Origin: Syntrophobotulus glycolicus DSM 8271
GTDB lineage: Bacteria; Bacillota; Desulfitobacteriia; Desulfitobacteriales; Syntrophobotulaceae
DNA length: 64,000 nt
Direction: 5' to 3'
Assembly (NCBI RefSeq): GCF_000190635.1
Contig: NC_015172.1
Coordinates: 558,001 to 622,000, forward strand
The translations under genes were made by a program, and so were the position numbers. Positions 25,577 to 35,493 of the stretch are shown piece by piece. The notes under the pieces are model-generated. The model was not told the origin of the DNA, searched no databases, and worked only from the letters and a program-made list of their open reading frames with translations. How positions within the stretch are numbered: the first letter of the stretch is position 1; each line of letters starts with the position of its first letter.

Positions 25577-25900
25577 ATGAGTGGTTTGGTCCCTATTACT
25601 GCGATATCTCCACTAACCCCCCTGCAAAGTATTGAGCCGATGAGGGGCGGGGATTCCGCTTCTGTTCAGTTTGGGAATTCTAGTGATTTTTCAGCTTTTC
25701 TGCAGAACGCGGTTGACAATCTTGAACAAACCCAGTCTGAGGCCTCGGTCGCCGTTGAAGGATTGACGACCGGAGCGATCAGTGACTTTCATGTTCCGGT
25801 CATCGCTCTGCAAAAAGCCGCTTTATCACTGGATTTGACTGTAAATGTCAGAAACAAAATTCTTGATGCCTATCATGAAATCATGCGTATGCAAATTTAA
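25577..25900 (+). CDS. fliE: Flagellar hook-basal body protein FliE
   Basis: 107 residues, the usual size. The conserved C-terminal half has FSAFLQNAVDNLEQTQSEA and VALQKAALSLDLTVNVRNKILDAYHEIMRMQI-type pairing helices. FliE joins the rod to the MS ring. It lies between flgC and fliF, the conserved order, 6 bases after flgC. Confidence 0.93.
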   Translation: MSGLVPITAISPLTPLQSIEPMRGGDSASVQFGNSSDFSAFLQNAVDNLEQTQSEASVAVEGLTTGAISDFHVPVIALQKAALSLDLTVNVRNKILDAYHEIMRMQI

Positions 25901-25920
25901 GGTCGGGGTGGAGGAGAAAA

Positions 25921-27525
25921 TTGAATTTTTCTTTAGCTGAAATCATCAAATCAGTCCGGGGTTTTTGGGAGAAACTTTCCAAACCGCAGCGGGTTATTTT
26001 GATTGCCGCTCCGCTGGTCGTTTTAACAGCTCTTACCATCCTGATTGTTTGGGCGAGTACACCCAGCTATGCCGTGCTTTTTTCCAAACTGAGTTCGACC
26101 GAAGCGGGTGCGATTACAACCAAGCTGAAGGACTTGAATTATAGCTACAAGCTTGAAGAAAGTGGAGCGACAATTCAGGTTCCGGAAAGCCAGCTGGCAC
26201 AGATCAGGCTCGATTTGGCCAATGCCGGACTTCCGCAGAAGAGCACTTTTAGTTTTGAAAATCTTAATGAGGTTCACCTCGGGGAAACGGATAAAGACAG
26301 GCAGCTCAGATATGTTCTCGGTCTTCAGAATGAACTGGAGACCACAATCCAGACCATGGATGGCATAGAATATGCCAGAGTGCATATTGTCATCCCGGAA
26401 CAATCTCTTTTTACGGAAAAACAAACAGAATCAACGGCGGCGGTCACAGTGAAAAAGAACCCGGGAACTGAGCTGTCGGCGGATCAGGTCAGAGCAATCG
26501 CCAATTTGCTGGTCTATTCGGTTGAAGGCTTACAAATTGAAAAGGTGACCATTGTTGACACCAATGGCAATGTCCTTTCCGATGAACTGGGAAAAGACAA
26601 GACGAACCGTATGAGCGTGACAGATCTGCAATTGCAGCAGTCCGTTGAAAACAACATCCAAAAATCTGTGCAGACGATGCTGGACAAGGCGTTTGGGGCT
26701 GGGAAAACGATTGTCAGGACGAATGCCGCTCTCAATTTTGATCAGCAAAAAATTACCAGCCAGACCCATACCGATGGAGCGATAGAGAGCAGGCAGGAAA
26801 CCTCGGAAAGAGTCAGCGACGGGCAGACCACCGGGGGGGTGCCGGGGACAGAGACCAATATCCCGACTTATCCGGCGGATGAGCAGACAGATCAAGGAAC
26901 GATTTCCGAGAAATACACTTCGACGGAAAACTATCAGCCCAATGTCGTTCAAGAGGAAACCGTAGTCAGCCCCGGGCAGATCAAGCGCCTGACCATTTCC
27001 GTAATGGCGGACACAGACAGTATTACTGCCCAGCAGCTGAGCAATATTGAAGCAATTGTCGCTTCGGCGGCGGGTGTGGATCAAAACCGGGGAGACGTAA
27101 TCCAGGTGGCCGGTTTGCCTTTTGATAAGACGACAACGCTCCAGGAACAGGCAGAGGCAGAGATCGCCGAACGCAATGCGAAAATCCTCCAATATGCGGA
27201 AATCGGCGTTGCCGTACTGGCCATTTTGTTGGTCGCCGTCATTTTATTGAGGAATAGAAGGGCCCGAAGGAGAATGTCCGGAGAGGAACAGGTGCTGGCT
27301 ACTGCGGAAGATATGACTCTGTTAACGGTCGAAGAAGCGGAAAGAATGCTTGCTGACCAGCTTGATGCCGAACGGCAGGCGGAATTAAGGATAGCCAAGA
27401 AAAAAGTGAAAAGTCCCGATGAAATAGAAAGAGAAAAGATCAGAAAAGAAGTCGAAAAATATTCAAACGAAAATCCCAGTGAAGTTGCCAGATTGGTACG
27501 GACTTGGTTGGCGGAGGAACAATAA
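25921..27525 (+). CDS. fliF: Flagellar MS-ring protein FliF
   Basis: 534 residues starting at TTG with GGAGGAG upstream. Transmembrane helices at about 27-47 and 425-445 bracket the ring-building domain (YAVLFSKLSSTEAGAI; IEYARVHIVIPEQSLF). The cytoplasmic tail ends in the FliG-binding motif region (PSEVARLVRTWLAEE). It forms the ring in the membrane around which the export gate and C-ring assemble. It abuts fliG with no gap. Confidence 0.96.
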   Translation: MNFSLAEIIKSVRGFWEKLSKPQRVILIAAPLVVLTALTILIVWASTPSYAVLFSKLSSTEAGAITTKLKDLNYSYKLEESGATIQVPESQLAQIRLDLANAGLPQKSTFSFENLNEVHLGETDKDRQLRYVLGLQNELETTIQTMDGIEYARVHIVIPEQSLFTEKQTESTAAVTVKKNPGTELSADQVRAIANLLVYSVEGLQIEKVTIVDTNGNVLSDELGKDKTNRMSVTDLQLQQSVENNIQKSVQTMLDKAFGAGKTIVRTNAALNFDQQKITSQTHTDGAIESRQETSERVSDGQTTGGVPGTETNIPTYPADEQTDQGTISEKYTSTENYQPNVVQEETVVSPGQIKRLTISVMADTDSITAQQLSNIEAIVASAAGVDQNRGDVIQVAGLPFDKTTTLQEQAEAEIAERNAKILQYAEIGVAVLAILLVAVILLRNRRARRRMSGEEQVLATAEDMTLLTVEEAERMLADQLDAERQAELRIAKKKVKSPDEIEREKIRKEVEKYSNENPSEVARLVRTWLAEEQ

Positions 27526-28527
27526 ATGGCAGAGTATACAGGTATCCAAAAAGCGGCTATTTTATTGATTGCTCTTGGTTCAGAAAGGTCTGCGGAAATT
27601 GTGCGTTTTCTGAATGAACCGGAAATTGAGCAGCTCACTTTGGAAATGGCTGAGGTTCGTAAGGTATCTGAAGAAGAGAGAAATCTGGTGATCGAAGAAT
27701 TTCATCAGATGTGTATTGCCAACAGCTATCTGACCCAGGGCGGGATTGATTATGCCAGGGATGTTCTGGAGAAAGCGCTTGGCGAGCAAAGAGCTTTTGA
27801 TATCATCAACAGGCTGTCCCGTTCCCTGAAAATGCGCCCGTTCGACCTGGTCCGCAGATCAGATCCGAAGCAGCTTTTTTCCTTTATTCAGGGAGAGCAT
27901 CCTCAAACAATCGCTTTAATCATGACTCATCTTCTATCAGATAAAGCGGCAATATTGTTATCCAATCTCCCCCATGACGTTCAGGCAGAGGTGACCAAAC
28001 GCATCGCCCTGATGGGGAGGACAAGTCCTGAGGTTTTAAAAGAGATCGAGGGAGTTTTGGAGAATAAAATCTCAAACCTCGCTCCGGCCGATTATACGAC
28101 AGCCGGCGGAATCCAGTCGGTGGTGGATATGCTGAACAGGGCCGACCCCGGCACCGTGAAATCCGTAATGGATATTTTAGATATGGATGACCCAGACCTG
28201 GCTGAACAGATTAAGAGAAAGATGTTTGTGTTTGAAGATATTGTGATGCTTGACGACAGGTCGATTCAGCTGGTATTGCGTGAGGTGGAAACCAAGGATT
28301 TGGCTCTTGCCCTAAAAGGCTCCAATGAAGAGGTCTCGGAAAAAATCCTGCGTAATATGTCAAGCCGTGCCGGTCAGATGCTGCAGGAAGACATCAAATT
28401 TATGGGTCCCGTCCGGCTGCGTGAAGTTGAAGATGCCCAGCAGAGCATTGTCAAGGTGATCCGCAAGCTGGAAGAAGCTGGTGCGATAGTTGTATCCAGA
28501 GGTGGTGCCGATGAAATTATTTATTAA
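27526..28527 (+). CDS. fliG: Flagellar motor switch protein FliG
   Basis: 333 residues, normal length. N-terminal domain binds FliF (YTGIQKAAILLIALGSE), the middle carries HPQTIALIMTHL (an EHPQ motif that contacts FliM) and the C-terminal domain has the charged torque helix (LVLREVETKDLALALKGSN). It couples proton or sodium flow through the stator to rotation. Overlaps fliH by 17 bases. Confidence 0.96.
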   Translation: MAEYTGIQKAAILLIALGSERSAEIVRFLNEPEIEQLTLEMAEVRKVSEEERNLVIEEFHQMCIANSYLTQGGIDYARDVLEKALGEQRAFDIINRLSRSLKMRPFDLVRRSDPKQLFSFIQGEHPQTIALIMTHLLSDKAAILLSNLPHDVQAEVTKRIALMGRTSPEVLKEIEGVLENKISNLAPADYTTAGGIQSVVDMLNRADPGTVKSVMDILDMDDPDLAEQIKRKMFVFEDIVMLDDRSIQLVLREVETKDLALALKGSNEEVSEKILRNMSSRAGQMLQEDIKFMGPVRLREVEDAQQSIVKVIRKLEEAGAIVVSRGGADEIIY

Positions 28528-29317
28528 GGATAAAGTATTAAAAAACTGTTCCATAGAAATCGTCGGTCCCAGAATCGTTGAATCTGTTTTCGAATTTCCC
28601 GAATCCGTCTTTCGAGCGGAGACCGAAGCCTGTTTCGAGGAGCTCCCGGGAGAAGAGCCGGATGATCATTTAAATGCAGTCATGGAAGAAACAGAGAGAA
28701 TACTCGAACAGGCCAAAAAGGAAGCTCTGGATATCCTCACTGAAGCCAAGGAAAAAGCAAGGGCTGTTCTTGCCCGGGCGGAAGAACAGGGGGCGGAAAT
28801 CAGGCTGAGAGTTCAGGAAGAGGTCCGCAGAGAGATCGTCCCGCAAATCAAGGCTGAAACAATCGCAGGGGCGGAGCAGGAAATTGCGGATACAAGGTTC
28901 CAGGCGCAGAGTTATTTTGATCTTGCCTGTAAGGCAATGGAAATTCAGTATGAGAAAGCCGAAAAGGACATCCTCAGTCTGGCCGTAAAGATAGCAGAGA
29001 AAATCATCGGTGTTTCCTTGAAAATAGAGCCTGGCAGGCTGCAAAAGATCATTCGGAGCTGTCCTCTTTTAAATATGGGCAAAGAAAACGTCAGAATCCA
29101 TGTCTCTCTGCCCGATTTTGCCTGGTTGAACGATTTGCCTGAGGGGCAGAAATTACTCTATCCCTTTGTTGCGGATGAGAGTTTGCTCCCGGGAGACCTC
29201 TATATTGAAAGTGATGAAGGCGCTTTTGATCTCAGGATTGCTTCACAACTGGAAAAGCTGCAAAATGCGCTCATAGGAGAATTAACGAATGGCGGATTGG
29301 ACAAACCTGGCCAATAA
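28511..29317 (+). CDS. fliH: Flagellar export ATPase regulator FliH
   Basis: 268 residues from ATG 28511, preceded by GAGGTGG; an earlier in-frame start at 28490 would overlap fliG further. The middle is a long coiled coil rich in Glu, Ala and Lys (AKKEALDILTEAKEKARAVL), followed by a globular domain similar to the peripheral stalk of ATP synthases. FliH holds FliI inactive and brings it to the export gate. It overlaps fliI by 29 bases. Confidence 0.88.
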   Translation: MKLFIKDKVLKNCSIEIVGPRIVESVFEFPESVFRAETEACFEELPGEEPDDHLNAVMEETERILEQAKKEALDILTEAKEKARAVLARAEEQGAEIRLRVQEEVRREIVPQIKAETIAGAEQEIADTRFQAQSYFDLACKAMEIQYEKAEKDILSLAVKIAEKIIGVSLKIEPGRLQKIIRSCPLLNMGKENVRIHVSLPDFAWLNDLPEGQKLLYPFVADESLLPGDLYIESDEGAFDLRIASQLEKLQNALIGELTNGGLDKPGQ

Positions 29318-30602
29318 ACTGAAGGATATGGAAACGGTTACGGCGCTGGGGCTGGTATCGAAAGTTACCGGTCTGCTGATTGAAGCCAATGGGCCAAAGG
29401 TAAGTGTCGGAAGATATTGCTGTATTGTATCTTCCAAATCGGAGATCCCCGCCGAGGTAGTCGGATTTAAAGATAATAAGACCCTGTTGATGCCTCTGGG
29501 GGAATTGGAGGGAGTATCCCCGGGCGACAAGGTGATTCCTCAGAAGGAGAAGCTTGCCGTTAAAGTGGGATCAGAGCTTTTGGGGCGCGTTCTTGACGGA
29601 TTGGGAAACCCTCTGGAAGGAAGGCCCTTGAAATCAAATATTGATTATCCTCTGCAAAATGCTCCTCCGCATGCTTTGCTGAGACCTCGTGTCAGTGAAC
29701 CGCTCAGTGTTGGGGTAAGATCGGTTGACGGTCTGCTGACAATAGGGAGAGGCCAGAGAATGGGCATATTTGCCGGTTCCGGTGTCGGGAAGAGTACCCT
29801 TCTGGGTATGATGGCCCGCAATACACAAGCGGATATTAATGTGATCGCTCTGGTGGGAGAACGGGGAAGAGAGCTTCGGGAATTCATTGAGAAGGATTTA
29901 GGTCCGGAGGGAATAAGCCGCTCAGTGATTGTGGTTGCCACATCTGACCAGCCGGCTTTAGTAAGGATCAAAGCGGCGTTTACTGCTACAGCTATTGCTG
30001 AATATTTTCGGGATACGGGAAAAAATGTCCTGCTAATGATGGATTCGGTCACACGCTTTGCCATGGCCCAGAGAGAAGTGGGCCTGACAATTGGAGAGCC
30101 GCCCGCAACAAGAGGATATCCCCCTTCAGTGTTCGCGATGCTCCCCAAGCTTTTGGAAAGAGCGGGGATGGCGGAAAAGGGCAGCATCACAGGTTTATAT
30201 ACCGTGCTGGTTGACGGAGATGATCACAATGAGCCGATCGCTGATGCGGTGAGAGGGATTTTAGACGGACATATCGTCTTATCCAGGGATCTTGCGGCAA
30301 GAAATCATTTTCCTTCTATTGATATTTTGCAATCTGTTTCCAGATGTATGAGTGATGTGGCGGAACCGGAGATGATCGGGCTGGCGGGAAAAGTACGCGA
30401 ACTGCTGGCGGTTTATCAAGGAGCGAAAGACCTGATCGACATCGGGGCTTATGTCCGGGGAAGTAATGCCAAGATTGATACTGCTTTAAAATATATGGAA
30501 AAGATCACCCTGTTTTTATGCCAAAGTACGGATGAAAAATTTAATGGTATTGATATGGTTGCGGAAATCAAGAAAATTTTTACCGAAGAGGGTAGATCAT
30601 GA
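29289..30602 (+). CDS. fliI: Flagellum-specific ATP synthase-like ATPase FliI
   Basis: 437 residues. F1-beta-like ATPase with Walker A FAGSGVGKST, the Walker B strand VLLMMDSVTRFAMAQREV, and the signature GEPPATRGYPPSVFAMLPKL. It drives unfolding and delivery of export substrates to the type III gate. All catalytic features are intact. Overlaps fliH upstream and fliJ downstream by 4 bases. Confidence 0.97.
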   Translation: MADWTNLANKLKDMETVTALGLVSKVTGLLIEANGPKVSVGRYCCIVSSKSEIPAEVVGFKDNKTLLMPLGELEGVSPGDKVIPQKEKLAVKVGSELLGRVLDGLGNPLEGRPLKSNIDYPLQNAPPHALLRPRVSEPLSVGVRSVDGLLTIGRGQRMGIFAGSGVGKSTLLGMMARNTQADINVIALVGERGRELREFIEKDLGPEGISRSVIVVATSDQPALVRIKAAFTATAIAEYFRDTGKNVLLMMDSVTRFAMAQREVGLTIGEPPATRGYPPSVFAMLPKLLERAGMAEKGSITGLYTVLVDGDDHNEPIADAVRGILDGHIVLSRDLAARNHFPSIDILQSVSRCMSDVAEPEMIGLAGKVRELLAVYQGAKDLIDIGAYVRGSNAKIDTALKYMEKITLFLCQSTDEKFNGIDMVAEIKKIFTEEGRS

Positions 30603-31051
30603 TGATTTTTCAATTCAGATTGGAGACCAGCCTGCGGATTTCCAAACAAATGATGGAAGCGGCCCAAGGCGTTTTAGCCGAAGCGATCAGGGAATTGCAG
30701 AAGCTTTCTGAAAAAAAAAGCATAGTGAATAATCAATACATAGAGGTGATTGAAAGGCAAAAAAAAGCCTGTCTCAGGGAGCCTCACCAATTAAATGACT
30801 GGCAGCGCTTTTCCAGCAGACAGAAAAAACAATTGGATGAGTTAGAGACTTTGGAAAAAGAACAAGAAATTACTGTAGCAAAACAAAGAGAAGAAGTCAT
30901 CCGGCTTAGGGTAGAGCATGAGAAATACAATAAGCTGAAAGAAAAGCAGTATCAGGCTTTTTTGCGGGAAGAGCTGAGAAAAGAACAAAAGGTGATTGAT
31001 GAAATCTCTCAGCGCAGTGCAGGGATAAAGGTACGGGAGGTTTTATCATGA
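30599..31051 (+). CDS. fliJ: Flagellar export chaperone FliJ
   Basis: 150 residues, almost wholly a two-helix coiled coil (LETSLRISKQMMEAAQGVLAE onward; many Lys/Glu/Gln). FliJ is the central stalk-like partner of FliI and escorts chaperones to the gate. The overlap with fliI (ATGA-type) and the conserved place after it support the name in spite of weak sequence conservation. Confidence 0.85.
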   Translation: MMIFQFRLETSLRISKQMMEAAQGVLAEAIRELQKLSEKKSIVNNQYIEVIERQKKACLREPHQLNDWQRFSSRQKKQLDELETLEKEQEITVAKQREEVIRLRVEHEKYNKLKEKQYQAFLREELRKEQKVIDEISQRSAGIKVREVLS

Positions 31052-31254
31052 TTTTTGTGAGAAGGCTGAACAAGAAGGTTTTAGCAATCAACCCCGATCT
31101 GATCGAGACCGTGGAAGAGACCCCTGATACTGTAATCATGCTGACGAACGGCAATAAATATGTGGTAGCGGATACTGCAGAAGAAATCATCAATAGAATC
31201 GTAGAATTTCGCAAAAGATGTTATCCGGAGTATAAGGGGGATAAGAATGGATGA
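31048..31254 (+). CDS. flbD: FlbD family protein
   Basis: 68 residues. It has the FlbD core: FVRRLNKKVLAINPDLIETVE and TPDTVIMLTNGNKYVVADTAEEI. Small proteins of this family sit before motAB or fliL in Firmicute flagellar operons; a role in assembly or swarming is suggested but unsettled. It overlaps fliJ and fliL by four bases each. Confidence 0.85.
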   Translation: MIFVRRLNKKVLAINPDLIETVEETPDTVIMLTNGNKYVVADTAEEIINRIVEFRKRCYPEYKGDKNG

Positions 31255-31688
31255 AATTTAATGTGGGCATCAGGAAAAGTTTGGTTTATGTGCTTGTAGG
31301 GCTGGTCTTTTTCGGGCTTGGTATCGGCAGCATGGTTCTTAAGGAAAAGCTTTACCCGTCAAACGAAAAAGTCGTGCTTGCTGATAATAAAAAAGGACCG
31401 CTTGTCGAGCTTGAGGAATTTACGGTTAATCTTGACGGAGGCGGGATACTCAGGGCCGAACTAACGGTGGAAACAGTAGATGAAAAGTCAAAGAAAGTGC
31501 TGGAGGAAGAGAAGGCCTTTTTAAGAGATAAGGCCCTGACCGTTCTGGCTGCCCAGAAAATCACTGACGTCAGTACCGAACTCGGCAGAGAAAAGCTGAG
31601 AAACACATTGCTGATGGAATTAAACAGTATAAGTAACAGTAAGATCAGGGACGTCTTATTTAAAAGTTATATGTATCAACCAAATTAG
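31251..31688 (+). CDS. fliL: Flagellar basal body-associated protein FliL
   Basis: 145 residues. One transmembrane helix at about 10-28 (LVYVLVGLVFFGLGIGSMV), then the periplasmic-side domain with VELEEFTVNLDGGGILRAELTVE and a C-terminal helix with REKLRNTLLMELNSI. FliL surrounds or stabilises the stator. The next gene, fliM, follows after 72 bases, the largest gap in this part of the operon. Confidence 0.9.
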   Translation: MKFNVGIRKSLVYVLVGLVFFGLGIGSMVLKEKLYPSNEKVVLADNKKGPLVELEEFTVNLDGGGILRAELTVETVDEKSKKVLEEEKAFLRDKALTVLAAQKITDVSTELGREKLRNTLLMELNSISNSKIRDVLFKSYMYQPN

Positions 31689-31760
31689 GAAAAAGCGGGC
31701 TCACAAATTGATCACTCCATCAAAAATATCATTTTGTTTTAGTTGGAAAGGGGGGATTGG

Positions 31761-32759
31761 ATGGCTGAAGTATTATCACAATCTGAAATTGATGCGTTGC
31801 TGAATGCCTTGTCTGACGGTTCGGTTGACGAAGAGGCAATTGCGTTGTCCAACTCTCACAAAGTCCGGCTCTACGATTTTAAAAGGCCAAATAAATTTTC
31901 TAAAGGCCAGCTGAATTCGCTGAGAAATATCCATGAGAATTTCTGCCGGAACCTGGTGACTTATCTGGCCGGTGCGATGCATACTGTAATTGAAGCAAAG
32001 GTTCTTTCTACTGAGCAAGTTACCTATGATGAATATACAAGGTCGCTGCCTTATCCGTCAATTCTGGGTATCTATTCTATGGACCCTCTTGAGGGAAATG
32101 CCTTAATTGAATTAAGCCCCGGGCTGGGATTTCATATGGTCGACAGGCTTCTGGGCGGGTATGGCAAGGATGCGATGAAGAACAGAGATTTAACGGAAAT
32201 CGAAAGAAGGATTGTCCAGGGCATGCTTCGTAAAATGATTTCGGTCATTGGCGAGGCTTGGAGTGAAATCTACACGATCACTCCTCAATATGTGGACATG
32301 GAGACAAATGTTCAGTTTATTCAAATTGTCGCTCCCAATGAAATGGTTGTCGTCGTGACCATGGAAGTGAAAATTGAAGATTCAATCGGCATGATCAACA
32401 TTTGTCTGCCCTATATTGTAATGAAACCTATTTTGGACAAGCTAAATAATATCCTTTTATTTTCATCAGCAGGCAAAGCTCAAAACCCGGAAGATCAGAG
32501 AACAATCAGAAGGAAAATTGAAAGAGTACGGGTGCCGCTCAAGGTCTTTCTCGGCCAGACTCAAATTACGGTCAGGGAACTGCTGGGCTTGGAAAAGGGA
32601 GATGTGATTCCCCTGCAGCAACATATTCAGGAACCGCTGGACATTTATGTCGGGAAATTCAAAAAATTTGCCGGTATTCCCGGCCTGCATAGCAACCGTC
32701 TGGCTGTTCAGATATCCGGAGTATTAAATGAAGAGGGAGGGGATAATGATGGGGAGTGA
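31761..32759 (+). CDS. fliM: Flagellar motor switch protein FliM
   Basis: 332 residues from ATG 31761 with AAGGGGGG upstream; an earlier in-frame GTG or ATG would add six residues and hide that site. N-terminal CheY-binding peptide LSQSEIDALL, middle domain with the YDEYTRSLPYPSILGIYSM signature, and C-terminal SpoA domain (LKVFLGQTQITVRELLGLEKG). It receives CheY-P and sets the rotation sense. Overlaps fliY by 14 bases. Confidence 0.95.
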   Translation: MAEVLSQSEIDALLNALSDGSVDEEAIALSNSHKVRLYDFKRPNKFSKGQLNSLRNIHENFCRNLVTYLAGAMHTVIEAKVLSTEQVTYDEYTRSLPYPSILGIYSMDPLEGNALIELSPGLGFHMVDRLLGGYGKDAMKNRDLTEIERRIVQGMLRKMISVIGEAWSEIYTITPQYVDMETNVQFIQIVAPNEMVVVVTMEVKIEDSIGMINICLPYIVMKPILDKLNNILLFSSAGKAQNPEDQRTIRRKIERVRVPLKVFLGQTQITVRELLGLEKGDVIPLQQHIQEPLDIYVGKFKKFAGIPGLHSNRLAVQISGVLNEEGGDNDGE

Positions 32760-33870
32760 GATGCTTTCGCAGGAGGAAATTAATGCTTTGCTTTCAGGTC
32801 CTGCCGACGACATGGAGCAAGAGGAGATCACACAAAAATTTCTGGAGGAGATAAGCTCGCTTGAAAGGGACGCCCTTGGCGAGATCGCCAATATTTCTAT
32901 GGGAACGGCGGCGACGACCTTGTCCCAGCTGGTTGGGCGCAAGGTAGAAATAACGACGCCAAAAGTGGATATTACAACACCCAGGGAGGTATTGGATGAA
33001 TATCCTGTTCCATATGTATTAATTGCGGTGAGCTACAAAAAAGGAATTACAGGATCAAATATGCTGATCTTATCCAGAAGCGACGGGTCAATTATCGTGG
33101 ATCTGATGATGGGCGGTTCAGGACAAAGCCCTTATGAAGAGCTTACTGATTTGCAGGTCAGCGGGATATCCGAGGCGATGAACCAGATGATGGGATCGGC
33201 TGCCACCTCGATGTCCACAATGTTCAGTTCAACAGTGGATATTACACCTCCAAATGTGATTATTACTAAAGAAGGTGAAGAGGACGCCTTCCTGCAAACG
33301 GATATTGATCCCAATGAGCCGGTAGTCAAGATTTCCTTCAAGATGAATATCGAGGGGGTCTTAGACAGCACGTTGCTTCAGGTAATCCCGTTGAGCGTAG
33401 CCAAAAATATGACGGAGAGGCTTTTGAATAACCAGCCGGAACCGCAATCCGGGCCCGAGGCCAGGCAGGAGCGCGAGTATCATTCAGAGCCACCTTTATC
33501 CCCTCCGCCGGATATATTTTGGCAGCAGCAATCTTCGATGAGCTCGCAGTCCACGCCTGTTCAACCGGCTCAGTTTTCCCAGCTGGTGACAGGAAATCAT
33601 CCGGCTATTCCCAATAATCTTGACCTGATTTTTGATGTGCCGCTTCAGGTTAGTGTAGAACTTGGCAAAGCCAATAAAACGATTAAGGATATTCTGGAAT
33701 TGGGTCCGGGGTCGGTTGTTGAGCTTGACCGGATAGCGGGAGAGCCTGTAGACATGATCGTAAACGGAAAACTGATTGCCAAGTGTGAGGTTGTCGTCAT
33801 TAACGAAACATTTGGAATCCGCATTACGGAAATTATCAATCAAGCCCAAAGAATGGAAACTTTAAAGTAA
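32746..33870 (+). CDS. fliY: Flagellar motor switch phosphatase FliY
   Basis: 374 residues from ATG 32746 (GGGAGGGG just upstream). Three parts: an N-terminal peptide EMLSQEEINALL like that of FliM; a CheC-type CheY-P phosphatase core with two sites (LGEIANISMGTAATTLSQL; GISEAMNQMMGSAATSM); a Pro/Gln-rich linker; and a C-terminal FliN/SpoA domain (VPLQVSVELGKANKTIKDIL). This is the FliY arrangement of Firmicutes, combining C-ring building with phosphate removal from CheY. Confidence 0.93.
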   Translation: MMGSEMLSQEEINALLSGPADDMEQEEITQKFLEEISSLERDALGEIANISMGTAATTLSQLVGRKVEITTPKVDITTPREVLDEYPVPYVLIAVSYKKGITGSNMLILSRSDGSIIVDLMMGGSGQSPYEELTDLQVSGISEAMNQMMGSAATSMSTMFSSTVDITPPNVIITKEGEEDAFLQTDIDPNEPVVKISFKMNIEGVLDSTLLQVIPLSVAKNMTERLLNNQPEPQSGPEARQEREYHSEPPLSPPPDIFWQQQSSMSSQSTPVQPAQFSQLVTGNHPAIPNNLDLIFDVPLQVSVELGKANKTIKDILELGPGSVVELDRIAGEPVDMIVNGKLIAKCEVVVINETFGIRITEIINQAQRMETLK

Positions 33871-33885
33871 CAAGGAGGAACAAAC

Positions 33886-34248
33886 GTGTCACACAAAGTA
33901 TTGTTGGTTGATGATGCAGCTTTTATGAGGATGATGCTCAAGGATATTTTATCGAATAATGGTTACCAGATTGTCGGGGAAGCAGAGAATGGGGCAGTTG
34001 CCATTGAAAAGTATGCAGAGCTGAAACCCGATATTGTTATCATGGACATTACAATGCCCGAAATGGACGGATTGCAGGCAATCAAGGAAATTAAGGCCAA
34101 GGACCCTCAGGCTAAGGTCATCATGTGCAGTGCCATGGGGCAGCAGGGTATGGTTATTGAAGCGATCCAATCAGGAGCAAAGGATTTCGTGGTAAAACCT
34201 TTCCAGCCGGACAGAGTATTGGAAGCGGTCGGCAAGGCCCTGAAATAA
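33886..34248 (+). CDS. cheY: Chemotaxis response regulator CheY
   Basis: 120 residues, single receiver domain, GTG start with AAGGAGG upstream. Acidic pair D9/D10, phospho-aspartate D54 (IVIMDITMPEMDG), the signalling Ser in MCSAMGQQG and the Lys in VVKPFQ are all present. Phosphorylated by CheA, it binds FliM/FliY at the motor. Positioned after fliY as in B. subtilis. Confidence 0.95.
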   Translation: MSHKVLLVDDAAFMRMMLKDILSNNGYQIVGEAENGAVAIEKYAELKPDIVIMDITMPEMDGLQAIKEIKAKDPQAKVIMCSAMGQQGMVIEAIQSGAKDFVVKPFQPDRVLEAVGKALK

Positions 34249-34249
34249 G

Positions 34250-34717
34250 ATGAACGGGATAGAAAACCAGCCGGTCAATCTTACGGACCCAATTGTGACG
34301 GCCAACACCGGCAATCCTTACCCTACTGGAGGGTTGATTGCCACAATCATATTTTTCTTAGTGATATTGGCTGTATCCTTATGGATGATACGCAGACTGA
34401 ACAAATATGCGTACAGGGGAATGCAGTCCCCCTGGGTCAGGGTGCTCGACCGCCAAACCTTGGGGGGCCAGCAGATGATCTATCTGGTGGAAGTAGCCGG
34501 AAAGATTTTTGTTCTGGCCGGAACCGACCATCACATAACTAAGATCGAGGAAGTTAATGATCCTGAAATCGCGGCGGAAATTCTGGAAGAGATTGCCAAT
34601 AGGCCGGAGGAAAAGGTTGACAGATTGATGGGTCAGCTCCGAAATAAGCTGCCGCGGAGAAAAAAAAGGGATTTTTCGATTGAACTTGAGCGCTTGCTCA
34701 AGGAGGATGAGGGATGA
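34250..34717 (+). CDS. fliO: Flagellar biosynthetic protein FliO
   Basis: 155 residues. One transmembrane helix at about 27-48 ([20 protein letters not shown]), then a conserved cytoplasmic part with [21 protein letters not shown], the FliO/FliZ signature, and a basic tail. It assists assembly of the FliP ring. Starts one base after cheY and overlaps fliP by four bases. Confidence 0.88.
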   Translation: MNGIENQPVNLTDPIVTANTGNPYPTGGLIATIIFFLVILAVSLWMIRRLNKYAYRGMQSPWVRVLDRQTLGGQQMIYLVEVAGKIFVLAGTDHHITKIEEVNDPEIAAEILEEIANRPEEKVDRLMGQLRNKLPRRKKRDFSIELERLLKEDEG

Positions 34718-35466
34718 TCTTGCGAAAAAAAGAAAATATTTTGGCGGTATTCTTTATTTTGGTGAGCCTCTTGCTGCTCTTACCGCAGGGAGTCCGGGCG
34801 GCGGGGATTAACCTTGATCTTGGCAATACTCCTGTAGAACAAACCAGTTCCGCCATCCAGATATTTTTGATCATGACGGTGCTGTCACTGGTACCGGCCA
34901 TCCTGGTACTCATGACTTCCTTCACCCGTATTATTGTGGTTCTCTCCTTTGTCCGCAATGCGATGGGTACTCAGCAGCTTCCTCCCAATCAGGTCATTAT
35001 CGGTTTAGCGCTGATTTTAACCTTCTTTGTGATGGCCCCTACTTTTTCTCAGGTCAACACCAATGCCATAAAACCGTATATTGAGAATCAGATCAGCAGG
35101 GAAGAGGCTTTGACAAGGGCTGAGGCACCGCTGAGAGAATTTATGATCAAGCAGACCAGAGAGAAAGACCTGGCTCTATTTGTGGGACTGTCCCAGATTC
35201 CTCAGCCGAAGACTTATCGCGATATCCCTACTTATGTTCTGGTGCCGTCCTTTGTGATCAGTGAACTGAAAACCGCTTTCCAGATCGGTTTTGCTATTTT
35301 TATTCCTTTTATGATTATTGACATGATTGTCGCCAGTACGTTAATGTCGATGGGCATGATGATGCTGCCGCCAATGATGATCTCCCTTCCGTTTAAGATC
35401 TTATTGTTTGTTATTGTAGACGGATGGTATCTGATCGTGCAGTCCCTTGTTGCCAGCTTTAAGTGA
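34714..35466 (+). CDS. fliP: Flagellar export gate protein FliP
   Basis: 250 residues with a cleavable-type signal peptide ([20 protein letters not shown]) and the FliP signatures [36 protein letters not shown] and [19 protein letters not shown]-type helices. It forms the central ring of the type III export gate with FliQ and FliR. Order fliO-P-Q-R is conserved here. Confidence 0.96.
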   Translation: MILRKKENILAVFFILVSLLLLLPQGVRAAGINLDLGNTPVEQTSSAIQIFLIMTVLSLVPAILVLMTSFTRIIVVLSFVRNAMGTQQLPPNQVIIGLALILTFFVMAPTFSQVNTNAIKPYIENQISREEALTRAEAPLREFMIKQTREKDLALFVGLSQIPQPKTYRDIPTYVLVPSFVISELKTAFQIGFAIFIPFMIIDMIVASTLMSMGMMMLPPMMISLPFKILLFVIVDGWYLIVQSLVASFK

Positions 35467-35493
35467 AAATTATAGCAAATTTGAGGTAGTCTG